46,240 nucleotides of DNA from HyVt-443 sp964544655 (GTDB lineage Bacteria > Pseudomonadota > Gammaproteobacteria > Chromatiales > Chromatiaceae): positions 1 to 46,240 of the forward strand of contig CAZJCM010000028.1 of assembly GCA_964544655.1 (NCBI GenBank). Direction: 5' to 3'. Below the pieces are notes generated by a model. That model made no database searches and was not told where the DNA came from. It was given only the letters and a program-made list of their open reading frames with translations. The position numbers and the translations under genes were made by a program. The first letter of the stretch is position 1; each line of letters starts with the position of its first letter. Below are positions 25,557-32,793 of the stretch, one piece after another.

Positions 25557-25578
25557 TATAGCGCGAGGTCGCTATAGT
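25557..25578 (+). promoter_or_regulatory. Probable cbbM core promoter with overlapping dyad
   Basis: TATAGCG-N6-CGCTATA (25557-25576) is a perfect 7-bp dyad whose right arm contains a -10-like TATAGT (25573-25578). The -35 region is poor (TTTTAT), as expected for an activator-dependent promoter. The transcript would have a leader of about 80 nt before the cbbM ATG. Confidence 0.45.
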
Positions 25579-25661
25579 GCATCTCAGTTCCAGCAGCCAC
25601 ACCGGTAACGAGCAGGCTGAGGGTTCCCAAGGACAAACCTGACAAAACAGAGGTAATCACC

Positions 25662-27047
25662 ATGGCATTAGACCAGTCCAGCCGTTATTCAGACCTGAGC
25701 CTGAAGGAAGAAGACCTGATCGCCGGCGGCAAGCACATCCTGTGCGCCTACAAGATGAAGCCGAAAGACGGTTACGGTTACCTGGAGGCCGCGGCCCACT
25801 TCGCCGCCGAATCCTCCACCGGTACCAACGTGGAAGTCTCCACCACCGATGACTTCACCAAGGGCGTGGACGCGCTGGTCTACCATATCGACGAGGCCAC
25901 CGAGGATATGCGCATCGCCTATCCCATCGAGCTGTTCGACCGCAACGTGATCGACGGCCGCATGATGCTGGTGTCCTTCCTGACCCTGACCATCGGCAAC
26001 AACCAGGGCATGGGCGACATCGAATACGCCAAGATGATCGACTTCTACATGCCCAAGCGTGCCATCGAACTGTTCGACGGGCCGTCCAAGGACATCTCCG
26101 ACCTGTGGCGTATCCTCGGTCGTCCCATCGTCGACGGTGGCTACATCGCCGGCACCATCATCAAGCCCAAGCTGGGCCTGCGCCCCGAACCCTTTGCCGA
26201 GGCGGCCTACCAGTTCTGGCTGGGGGGTGACTTCATCAAGAACGACGAGCCCCAGGGCAACCAGGTGTTCGCCCCCATGAAGAAGGTCATCCCGCTGGTG
26301 GCCGATGCCATGAAGCGCGCCCAGGACGAGACCGGCGAAGCCAAGCTGTTCTCGGCCAACATTACCGCCGATGACCATTCGGAAATGGTTGCCCGTGGTG
26401 AATACATCCTCGAGACCTTCGGTGAATTCGCCGACCACGTCGCCTTCCTGGTGGACGGCTATGTCGGTGGCCCGGGCATGATCACCACCGCCCGTCGCTG
26501 GTTCCCCAACCAGTACCTGCACTATCACCGTGCCGGTCACGGCGCCGTGACCTCGCCCAGCTCCAAGCGCGGCTACACCGCCTTCGTGCTGGCCAAGATG
26601 GCGCGTCTGCAGGGGGCCTCGGGCATCCACGTCGGCACCATGGGCTACGGCAAGATGGAAGGTGACGCCGACGACCGCATCATCGCCTACATGATCGAGC
26701 GTGACAGCGTGGACGGCCCGGTGTACCACCAGGAGTGGTATGGCATGAAGCCCACCACCCCGATCATCTCCGGCGGCATGAACGCCCTGCGCCTGCCCGG
26801 CTTCTTCGAGAACCTGGGCCACGCCAACGTGATCAACACCGCCGGTGGCGGCTCCTACGGCCACATCGACAGCCCGGCGGCCGGCGCCATCTCCCTGCGC
26901 CAGGCTTATGAGTGCTGGAAGGCAGGTGCCGACCCGATCGAGTTCGCCAAGGAGCACAAGGAATTCGCCCGTGCCTTCGAGTCCTTTCCGCACGACGCGG
27001 ACAAGCTGTTCCCGGGCTGGCGCGACAAGCTGGGTGTGCACAAGTAA
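25662..27047 (+). CDS. cbbM: Ribulose-1,5-bisphosphate carboxylase, form II
   Basis: Fixes CO2 onto ribulose-1,5-bisphosphate. At 461 aa with no small-subunit gene nearby it is the form II enzyme, active as dimers of large subunits. Catalytic residues are all present: Lys168 and Lys170 in IIKPKLG, carbamylated Lys193 with Asp195 and Glu196 in GGDFIKNDEPQGNQ, His289 in HYHRAGHG, and loop-6 Lys331 in GTMGYGKMEG. Form II enzymes suit high CO2 and low O2. AGAGGTAAT gives a ribosome site. The gene is followed by a strong terminator and then by the coupled cysteine-motif gene, cbbQ and cbbO. Confidence 0.99.
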   Translation: MALDQSSRYSDLSLKEEDLIAGGKHILCAYKMKPKDGYGYLEAAAHFAAESSTGTNVEVSTTDDFTKGVDALVYHIDEATEDMRIAYPIELFDRNVIDGRMMLVSFLTLTIGNNQGMGDIEYAKMIDFYMPKRAIELFDGPSKDISDLWRILGRPIVDGGYIAGTIIKPKLGLRPEPFAEAAYQFWLGGDFIKNDEPQGNQVFAPMKKVIPLVADAMKRAQDETGEAKLFSANITADDHSEMVARGEYILETFGEFADHVAFLVDGYVGGPGMITTARRWFPNQYLHYHRAGHGAVTSPSSKRGYTAFVLAKMARLQGASGIHVGTMGYGKMEGDADDRIIAYMIERDSVDGPVYHQEWYGMKPTTPIISGGMNALRLPGFFENLGHANVINTAGGGSYGHIDSPAAGAISLRQAYECWKAGADPIEFAKEHKEFARAFESFPHDADKLFPGWRDKLGVHK

Positions 27048-27066
27048 TCGAAAGATTACCGTACGG

Positions 27067-27094
27067 AAAAGCCCCGCCCCGGCGGGGCTTTTTT
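27067..27094 (+). terminator. Rho-independent terminator after cbbM
   Basis: AAAAGCCCCGCC paired with GGCGGGGCTTTT forms a 12-bp stem with a 2-base unpaired centre, in practice a 9-bp G/C-rich stem with a small loop, followed by T-run. It lies 20 bp after the stop codon and should make cbbM mRNA far more abundant than downstream cbbQ-cbbO mRNA. Confidence 0.9.
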
Positions 27095-27171
27095 ATCCCC
27101 GGCACCCGCGCCCCGACAGCTGTTATCATTGAACCAACTCTTCCGCCACCCGCTGCACGACGACCAGAACA

Positions 27172-27669
27172 TTGAGTACAAACAACAAGCATCGCCAGGA
27201 CATCCAACGGGCAGGGGCGTCTGCTGAAGATTATTTCTCCAGGGGTTACTGCTGCTCGGAAGCGATCATGCTCGCCATAAGTGACGTCTATCTCAATGGC
27301 GCACGAAACGAGGCCGCCAGTATCGCCAGCGGCCTGTGCGGCGGAATGGGCAACAAGAAGGCCACCTGCGGCGTATTCACCGGCGGTGCCATGGCCCTCG
27401 GCATGGTCACCGGCGCAGCGCCGCGGAAAGGTGGCAATAGAGAGGTCCGCGAACTGGCTTCACGTTATCATGAATTGCTGGAACAAGTGGCCGGTGACCA
27501 AATCTGTGAAGATATACTCAAGCAGATGGGCATACGTAACCTGAACAAGCGCCTGTGCCGGAAATTGACCGGCCGCGGCAGCGAATTGATAGCCCAGTTG
27601 ATCGAAGAGCACGAACTGGCAACAGAAGCATCTACTCACCGAGCAAACCAAGACGGACACAAGACATGA
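27172..27669 (+). CDS. C-GCAxxG-C-C family redox-type protein in the cbb cluster
   Basis: A 165-aa protein of the C_GCAxxG_C_C (Cys-motif) family, for which membrane-free redox roles have been suggested but no reaction is firmly known. Six cysteines are visible: Cys27-Cys28 in GYCCSEAIML, Cys56 in SGLCGGMGNKKATCG, Cys66 in the same stretch, Cys112 and Cys129. The glycine-rich GGAMALGMVTG follows. The start is TTG at 27172 with a poor ribosome site; later ATGs would remove the Cys27-28 pair. Its stop overlaps the cbbQ ATG (ATGA), so the two are translationally coupled. A link to RuBisCO activation or to redox sensing of the Calvin cycle is suggested by position only. Confidence 0.85.
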   Translation: MSTNNKHRQDIQRAGASAEDYFSRGYCCSEAIMLAISDVYLNGARNEAASIASGLCGGMGNKKATCGVFTGGAMALGMVTGAAPRKGGNREVRELASRYHELLEQVAGDQICEDILKQMGIRNLNKRLCRKLTGRGSELIAQLIEEHELATEASTHRANQDGHKT

Positions 27670-28469
27670 GTGATTATGAGCAATATCTGATCAAGGAAGA
27701 GCCCTACTATGAGGCCCAGGGAAATGAGATCGCCCTTTACCAGGCGGCCTATGCCTCTCGCCTGCCGGTGATGGTCAAGGGCCCGACCGGCTGTGGAAAA
27801 TCCCGTTTCATCGAACACATGGCCTGGCGACTGGGCAAACCCCTGATCACCGTGGCCTGCAATGAAGACATGACCGCCTCCGACCTGGTCGGCCGTTATC
27901 TGCTGGATGCCGACGGCACCCGCTGGCTGGATGGCCCCCTCACCGTGGCCGCACGTATCGGCGCCATCTGCTATCTGGACGAGGTGGTGGAGGCGCGCCA
28001 GGACACCACCGTGGTGATCCACCCATTGACCGACCACCGCCGCACCCTGCCCCTGGACAAGAAGGGCGAAGTGGTGAACGCCCATCCCGATTTTCAGTTG
28101 GTGATCTCCTACAATCCCGGTTATCAGAGCCTGATGAAGGATCTGAAGCAGTCCACCAAGCAGCGTTTTACCGGGCTGGACTTCGACTACGCCAGTCCAG
28201 GGCTGGAAGCGGACATCGTTGCCAAAGAGACCGGAATCGACCGGGAAACGGCTGAGAAGCTGGTCAAGGTGGGCACCACTGCCCGCAACCTGAAAGGACA
28301 CGGTCTGGACGAGGGTATCTCCACCCGCCTGCTGGTGTATGCCGCCAGCCTGATACAGCAGGGCATCGCTCCCCGTGACGCCTGCCGCATGGCCATGGTG
28401 CGCCCGATCACCGATGATGCCGATATCCGCAGCACCCTGGATCACGCCATCGATGCGGTATTCGCATAG
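27666..28469 (+). CDS. cbbQ: RuBisCO activase ATPase subunit CbbQ (MoxR-type AAA+)
   Basis: A 267-aa AAA+ ATPase that, with CbbO, removes inhibitory sugar phosphates from RuBisCO. The Walker A motif GPTGCGKS is at residues 39-46, followed by ACNEDMTASDLVGRYLLD and a Walker B region (AICYLDEVVEARQD). A sensor-1 type asparagine is in VISYNPGYQ, and STKQRFTGLDFDY resembles the arginine-finger region. The ATG at 27666 is chosen because it overlaps the upstream stop and gives the standard N terminus. cbbO follows after 38 bp. Confidence 0.97.
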   Translation: MSDYEQYLIKEEPYYEAQGNEIALYQAAYASRLPVMVKGPTGCGKSRFIEHMAWRLGKPLITVACNEDMTASDLVGRYLLDADGTRWLDGPLTVAARIGAICYLDEVVEARQDTTVVIHPLTDHRRTLPLDKKGEVVNAHPDFQLVISYNPGYQSLMKDLKQSTKQRFTGLDFDYASPGLEADIVAKETGIDRETAEKLVKVGTTARNLKGHGLDEGISTRLLVYAASLIQQGIAPRDACRMAMVRPITDDADIRSTLDHAIDAVFA

Positions 28470-28507
28470 GCCTCGAACGGGATGTTCCCAGCCAATTGGA
28501 ACAAGAC

Positions 28508-30760
28508 ATGAGTCTCAGTGAAGCCGAACTTCAGGACTACCGGGAAGCGCTGACCTGCAGCTTCGAGCAGCTAGATCAGGTATTTGCCGACTGCATGACC
28601 GAGGCTGCCGCCTGCCTCAGCCAGAAAGGCATCGAGGCCTACCTGGAGGGAGCCTCACTGGTGTGCATGATCGGCCGCGGCTTCGAACCGGTGCTGGTCT
28701 ATCTGGAAGAGATGCCCCAGGTGGCCCACCGTTGCGGCGAGGCCATGCTCGGCACTATTTCCCAGTCGGTGTGGAAGCTCTCCCGCACCCCCAACGGCGC
28801 TGCCATCCTGCCATTCCTCCAGTCCCTGGCCGAGGCCGCCCGGCGGCTTGGCAGCGAGAAACAGATGCTGCGCTATCTGGATCTGGTGTTCGACATGATG
28901 GAACGCACCACCGGCTCCATCCACGGCTTCCACAGCACCATCCCCAGCCCCGGCCTGCCGGCCCTGCTCGAGCAGATCCCCTACCTGTTGAACCAGCTCT
29001 CCCTGGGCGGCCTGAAAAACTGGATCGACTATGGGGTGCGCAATTACAAGGAGAATCCGGAGCGGCAGAAGGATTACTTCATGCTGCAGTCGGCCGACAG
29101 CCGCGCCATGCTGCAGCGGGAGCGCCACGGCACCCTGTTCATGGACAATGAGCGCCGGCTCGATCTCTACCTGCGCGCCCTGTGGCAGGACCACGACCAT
29201 CTGGTTCCCTACTCCCTGGGCTGGGACGAGTTGCGTAAACCCCGCCCCTATTACGACGGCCTGGGCATCCGTATCCCCGATGTGCTCGATGAGCTGAGCG
29301 GCATCTCGGGTATCGACCGTTATCGGGCCATACTGGCCCACATGGCCGCCCACCGGCGCTGGACCCGGGCCATCATCGCCGACAACTTCAGTCCGTTTCA
29401 GCGCGTCGCCATCGAGCGTCTCGAGGACTCCCGGGTGGAATACCTGGCGATGCGGGAATTCCCCGGCCTGCGACCCATTTTCCAGGCCCTGCACCCAATT
29501 CCGGATGAGACGGACTGCCGCCCGGAAGAGGAGTCCTGCATCCGCCACCGCCTGGCGATGCTCTCCCGCGCCATCCTCGATCCCGACCATCCCTACAAGA
29601 ACGAGGACGTGCTCGAATTCACCGCACGCTTTCATCAGACCATGGCCGAGGGTGAATCCAGTACCGCCGAGATCGCCAACCTGGCCATCTCCTTCGTCGC
29701 CCGCACCCGTCTGCAGTCGGATCAGCTGCCCAACGTCTATTTCAAGGACACGGAAATCGACTACCGGGACGACAACCGGCACATGTGGATCCTGATCGAA
29801 GAAGGTGACGAGGAGGAACAGTTCAACAAGCAGGACCGGCCCGATGAACCGGAGGAACTGGAGGGACTGCCGCCCCGCCACTATCCTGAATGGGACTACC
29901 AGACCCAGACCTATCGCCCGGACTGGGTCAGCCTGTACGAAAACCTGCATCCGGCCGGCGATCCCGGCTTCATCGATCAACTGCTGGCCCGCCACAGCGC
30001 CCTGGCCAAACGACTGAAGCAGCTGCTGGATCTGCTCAAGCCGCAGCAGTATGTGCGTATCCGTTACCAGGAGGAGGGCAGCGAGCTGGACCTGGATGTG
30101 GCCATCCGCTCCCTGATCGATCTCAAGAGCGGCCACACCCCGGATCCGCGGATCAACATGAGTCACCGCCACGATGGCCGCAACATCGCGGTGACACTGT
30201 TACTGGATCTCTCTGCATCCCTCAACGAAACGCCTCCGGGCAGTCAGCAGACCATCCTGGAACTGAGCCAGGAGGCGGTGGCCCTGCTGGCTTGGGCGAT
30301 CGAAAAGCTGGGTGACCCGTTCGCCATTGCCGGCTTCGCCTCCAATACGCGGCACGAAGTCCGCTACCAGCACATCAAGGGCTATGGGGAGCATTGGGGT
30401 GATGAGGTGAAGGCACGGCTGGCCGCCATGGAAGCCGGCTACTCCACCCGCATGGGCGCGGCCATGCGCCATGCCGGGCACTATCTGAGGGCACAAAAAA
30501 CGGACAAGAAGCTGTTGTTGGTCCTCACCGACGGCGAGCCTTCCGACATCGACGTCAGCGATGAGCGGATGCTGATAGAGGATGCCCGCAAGGCGGTGCA
30601 GGAACTGGACCGGGACGGTATCTACAGCTACTGCATCAATCTGGATCCGAAGGCAGACGAATATGTGGCCGATATCTTCGGCCAGCAGTACAGCGTCATC
30701 GACCATGTGGACCGGCTGCCGGAGAAACTGCCGAAGCTGTTTCTCTCATTGACCGGCTGA
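28508..30760 (+). CDS. cbbO: RuBisCO activase adaptor CbbO (VWA-domain protein)
   Basis: A 750-aa partner of CbbQ. The large N-terminal half is helical and family-specific. The C-terminal von Willebrand A domain (about residues 550-750) has a complete MIDAS: DLSAS, the Thr in GYSTRMG and the Asp in LTDGEPSD. In characterised systems CbbO uses this domain to bind RuBisCO while the CbbQ hexamer supplies ATP-driven force. An acidic linker (EEGDEEEQFNKQDRPDEPEE) precedes a Pro/Tyr-rich region. A TTG at 28496 could add four residues; ATG 28508 is preferred. No promoter is evident between cbbQ and cbbO. Confidence 0.96.
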   Translation: MSLSEAELQDYREALTCSFEQLDQVFADCMTEAAACLSQKGIEAYLEGASLVCMIGRGFEPVLVYLEEMPQVAHRCGEAMLGTISQSVWKLSRTPNGAAILPFLQSLAEAARRLGSEKQMLRYLDLVFDMMERTTGSIHGFHSTIPSPGLPALLEQIPYLLNQLSLGGLKNWIDYGVRNYKENPERQKDYFMLQSADSRAMLQRERHGTLFMDNERRLDLYLRALWQDHDHLVPYSLGWDELRKPRPYYDGLGIRIPDVLDELSGISGIDRYRAILAHMAAHRRWTRAIIADNFSPFQRVAIERLEDSRVEYLAMREFPGLRPIFQALHPIPDETDCRPEEESCIRHRLAMLSRAILDPDHPYKNEDVLEFTARFHQTMAEGESSTAEIANLAISFVARTRLQSDQLPNVYFKDTEIDYRDDNRHMWILIEEGDEEEQFNKQDRPDEPEELEGLPPRHYPEWDYQTQTYRPDWVSLYENLHPAGDPGFIDQLLARHSALAKRLKQLLDLLKPQQYVRIRYQEEGSELDLDVAIRSLIDLKSGHTPDPRINMSHRHDGRNIAVTLLLDLSASLNETPPGSQQTILELSQEAVALLAWAIEKLGDPFAIAGFASNTRHEVRYQHIKGYGEHWGDEVKARLAAMEAGYSTRMGAAMRHAGHYLRAQKTDKKLLLVLTDGEPSDIDVSDERMLIEDARKAVQELDRDGIYSYCINLDPKADEYVADIFGQQYSVIDHVDRLPEKLPKLFLSLTG

Positions 30761-30812
30761 TAACGGGAAGACCCTGGGAGTCTGACAGATTCAGGATTAA
30801 TCTACTGCATGG

Positions 30813-30847
30813 AAAAAGTGCGGACCGGGACTACGGCCGGTCCGCAC
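30813..30847 (-). terminator. Terminator between convergent cbbO and the small Cys-rich gene
   Basis: GTGCGGACCGG (30818-30828) pairs perfectly with CCGGTCCGCAC (30837-30847), an 11-bp stem with 8-nt loop. Read on the minus strand it is followed by five T, so it mainly serves the minus-strand gene, and could slow the cbbO transcript as well. Confidence 0.8.
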
Positions 30848-30853
30848 AGTGGA

Positions 30854-31120
30854 TCAGGACTTGCCGAGGGGGATACCGATGCCGATGCCGCCTTGCTGCT
30901 CCGGCATCAATGCGGCCCGGGTCTTCTTGGCTGCCTTATCACCGACGAAGCTGGTGAACTCCTCGATATTCTCATACTCCATATCCAGGGCAAAACGACT
31001 GATGGCACCGATCAGCTCCCTGGTCTTGGCAATCTCTTCGTGGCTGCGCCCGCACCCCTCACAATGGGTACCACCCTGGGTGCAGTTGTCACCACCGCGG
31101 CATGGACTGAATTGCATCAT
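30854..31120 (-). CDS. Small Cys-rich protein, possibly DUF1289-like
   Basis: An 88-aa protein with four N-terminal cysteines (Cys7, 13, 20 and 23) in a SPC...C...HCEGCGRSHEEI pattern. The CEGCGRSHEEI part resembles DUF1289 proteins, which have SPC and CxGCGRTxxEI, so a metal or Fe-S site is plausible. The middle (EYENIEEFTSFVGDKAAKK) is helical and charged; the end is Gly/Ile-rich. It has its own terminator and lies 53 bp after the ferredoxin gene on the same strand, perhaps co-transcribed. Coding is supported by normal codon use, start and terminator; function is unknown. Confidence 0.7.
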   Translation of the reverse strand: MMQFSPCRGGDNCTQGGTHCEGCGRSHEEIAKTRELIGAISRFALDMEYENIEEFTSFVGDKAAKKTRAALMPEQQGGIGIGIPLGKS

Positions 31121-31172
31121 CTTCTCCTCGGTATCACCGCATCATCTGGCATCCAGCACTGAAATCAGGGAA

Positions 31173-31424
31173 TCAGCTCGCCGCCTGCAACCGCTCGTAT
31201 TTGGCCAGCAGTTCCTCATGGGTCTCTTCGTGATCCGGATCCTTGGGTATGCAATCCACAGGACAGACCTCGACGCACTGGGGCGTGTCGTAATGGCCGA
31301 CACACTCGGTGCAGAGATCCGGATCAATCTCATAGATCTCGTCACCCTGGCTGATCGCGCCATTGGGGCATTCGGGTTCACACACATCACAGTTGATGCA
31401 CTCGTCGGTAATCATCAAGGCCAT
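31173..31424 (-). CDS. 2[4Fe-4S] ferredoxin, YfhL/Allochromatium type
   Basis: An 83-aa electron carrier. The first cluster motif is CINCDVCEPEC (Cys9, 12, 15, 19); the second is CTECVGHYDTPQCVEVC (Cys38, 41, 50, 54), with the extra-long loop and the C-terminal helical tail that mark the YfhL/Alvin-type ferredoxins. Cys58 is additional. AGGAG lies six bases before the ATG at 31424, so a TTG two codons earlier is rejected. It follows coaD, a common gammaproteobacterial arrangement. Confidence 0.95.
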   Translation of the reverse strand: MALMITDECINCDVCEPECPNGAISQGDEIYEIDPDLCTECVGHYDTPQCVEVCPVDCIPKDPDHEETHEELLAKYERLQAAS

Positions 31425-31478
31425 CGTCAACTCCTGATATAAAGGCTAATGGTTATCAATTGTAATTCGAACGGCGAC

Positions 31479-31958
31479 TTATTCGCAATTTTGTTCCTCA
31501 AGTGCAGCAACCACACAAGGATGAACGAATTCAGCGACATCCCCGCCCAGCGCAGCGATCTCCTTCACCAGGCTGGATGAGATATAGGCAAACTGCTCAG
31601 CCGGGGTGAGAAACACGGTTTCCACCTCCGGCGCCAACCGGCGATTCATACCCGCCAGCTGAAATTCATACTCAAAATCAGACACTGCCCGCAGTCCACG
31701 CAGGATCACATCGGCACCACAGGAACGGACGAAGTCCACCAGCAGGGTATCGAATTCGCGGATCTCCACATTCTCCATCCCGGAAAGCACCTGCCGCGCC
31801 AAGTCCACCCGCCGTGGCAGGGAAAACCGCGGATTCTTCCCGGGACTCGCGGCGATGGCGACGATCACCCGGTCGAAGAGCCGTGTGGCCCGGTTGATCA
31901 GATCACTGTGACCATTGGTGATCGGGTCAAAGGTCCCTGGGTACACCGCTGTTTTCAT
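31479..31958 (-). CDS. coaD: Phosphopantetheine adenylyltransferase
   Basis: Transfers AMP from ATP to 4'-phosphopantetheine, the fourth step of coenzyme A synthesis. The 159-aa protein begins MKTAVYPGTFDPITNGHSDL, with the nucleotidyl-transferase TxGH motif at 15-18, and holds LRGLRAVSDFEYEFQLAGMN and ISSSLVKEIA typical of the family. The frame runs back to 32009 but the family start is at 31958. It is the middle gene of rsmD-coaD-ferredoxin on the minus strand. Confidence 0.97.
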   Translation of the reverse strand: MKTAVYPGTFDPITNGHSDLINRATRLFDRVIVAIAASPGKNPRFSLPRRVDLARQVLSGMENVEIREFDTLLVDFVRSCGADVILRGLRAVSDFEYEFQLAGMNRRLAPEVETVFLTPAEQFAYISSSLVKEIAALGGDVAEFVHPCVVAALEEQNCE

Positions 31959-32056
31959 CGGCCTGTCTCTACGCGCTAACGGCGGGATGATAGTACTGCG
32001 TCCCGTCAAGTCAAATGATAATTCTCACTCAAGCGTCACTACGGCACCCGTGATCG

Positions 32057-32149
32057 GGTCTGGCGGCAACAGATTGCGGGGCGGAATATGCGGAATCAAG
32101 TACACATATCGCAGGTAGAAAGCAGACTGCGTGGAAGATCCGCCAGACC
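32057..32149. repeat. Spaced inverted repeat between rsmD and coaD
   Basis: GGTCTGGCGG (32057-32066) and CCGCCAGACC (32140-32149) are perfect 10-bp reverse complements enclosing about 73 bp without an open frame. The interval could fold as a long hairpin in the rsmD-coaD transcript or be a remnant repeat. No function can be assigned. Confidence 0.4.
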
Positions 32150-32166
32150 GGCCGCAAGCCACAGCT

Positions 32167-32793
32167 TCATGACTCGATCAGAGACCCCGTATCGGCGCCA
32201 TTCTGATTGCGGCAGAGATAATAACAGACTTCCCCGGCCCTTTTCTCCCGCAACAGGACCCAGTCATCGGGCCAGACGGATAGTGGCCGGGCTGCATCCG
32301 TCTCCAGATAAATGAGGGCGCCCGGAGCAAGCCAGCCATGCCGCCGCAGCAGATCACAGCTCTGCGCCAGCAGATCATCGGCAAAGGGAGGATCGAGAAA
32401 CAGGATATCGAAAGGTTCGCCGGGCCGAGCCAGCCAGTTCAGGGCATCTGCCTGGTGCAACTCCACCTGCTCCAGCGCCAGGGTCTGGATATGCAGCTGC
32501 AGCTGGCGGGCGGCAACGCTGGAGCGCTCCAGCATCACCACCCGGCCCGCCCCGCGGGAAGCGGCCTCCAGCCCCAGGGCACCGCTGCCGGCAAACAGAT
32601 CCAGACAGCGCGCACCGGGAAGCCAGGGCTGCAGCCAGTTGAACAGGGTCTCGCGGGCCCGGTCCGAGGTCGGCCGCAAACCGGGCAACGACGGGAACGT
32701 CAGCCGGCGCCCGCGGTGCCTGCCGCCGATGATCCGCACCTGGTTACTGTGCCCAGGCCGTGCTCCAGCTCTATTTCTTCGCCGCGGCACCAT
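32167..32793 (-). CDS. rsmD: 16S rRNA (guanine(966)-N2)-methyltransferase
   Basis: Methylates G966 of 16S rRNA with S-adenosylmethionine. The 208-aa protein has the start-of-family segment VRIIGGRHRGRRLTFPS, the motif LRPTSDRARETLFNWL, the SAM-binding LDLFAGSGALGLEAASRGA and the catalytic DPPF in ILFLDPPFAD. The start at 32793 overlaps the end of the M16 gene upstream by 23 bp; the frame extends further back to 32919, but that stretch lies within the peptidase gene. M16-rsmD-coaD order is common in this group. Confidence 0.95.
   Translation of the reverse strand: MVPRRRNRAGARPGHSNQVRIIGGRHRGRRLTFPSLPGLRPTSDRARETLFNWLQPWLPGARCLDLFAGSGALGLEAASRGAGRVVMLERSSVAARQLQLHIQTLALEQVELHQADALNWLARPGEPFDILFLDPPFADDLLAQSCDLLRRHGWLAPGALIYLETDAARPLSVWPDDWVLLREKRAGEVCYYLCRNQNGADTGSLIES

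Noticed and set aside
25689..27041. Minus-strand open frame of 450 codons across cbbM
   Set aside because: The opposite strand encodes RuBisCO with every catalytic residue. The shadow frame results from strong codon bias.
27057..27100. tRNA-like or riboswitch structure after cbbM
   Set aside because: A simple hairpin with T-run explains it as a terminator.
28655..30172. Minus-strand open frame of 505 codons
   Set aside because: Antisense to cbbO; no start signal or domain.
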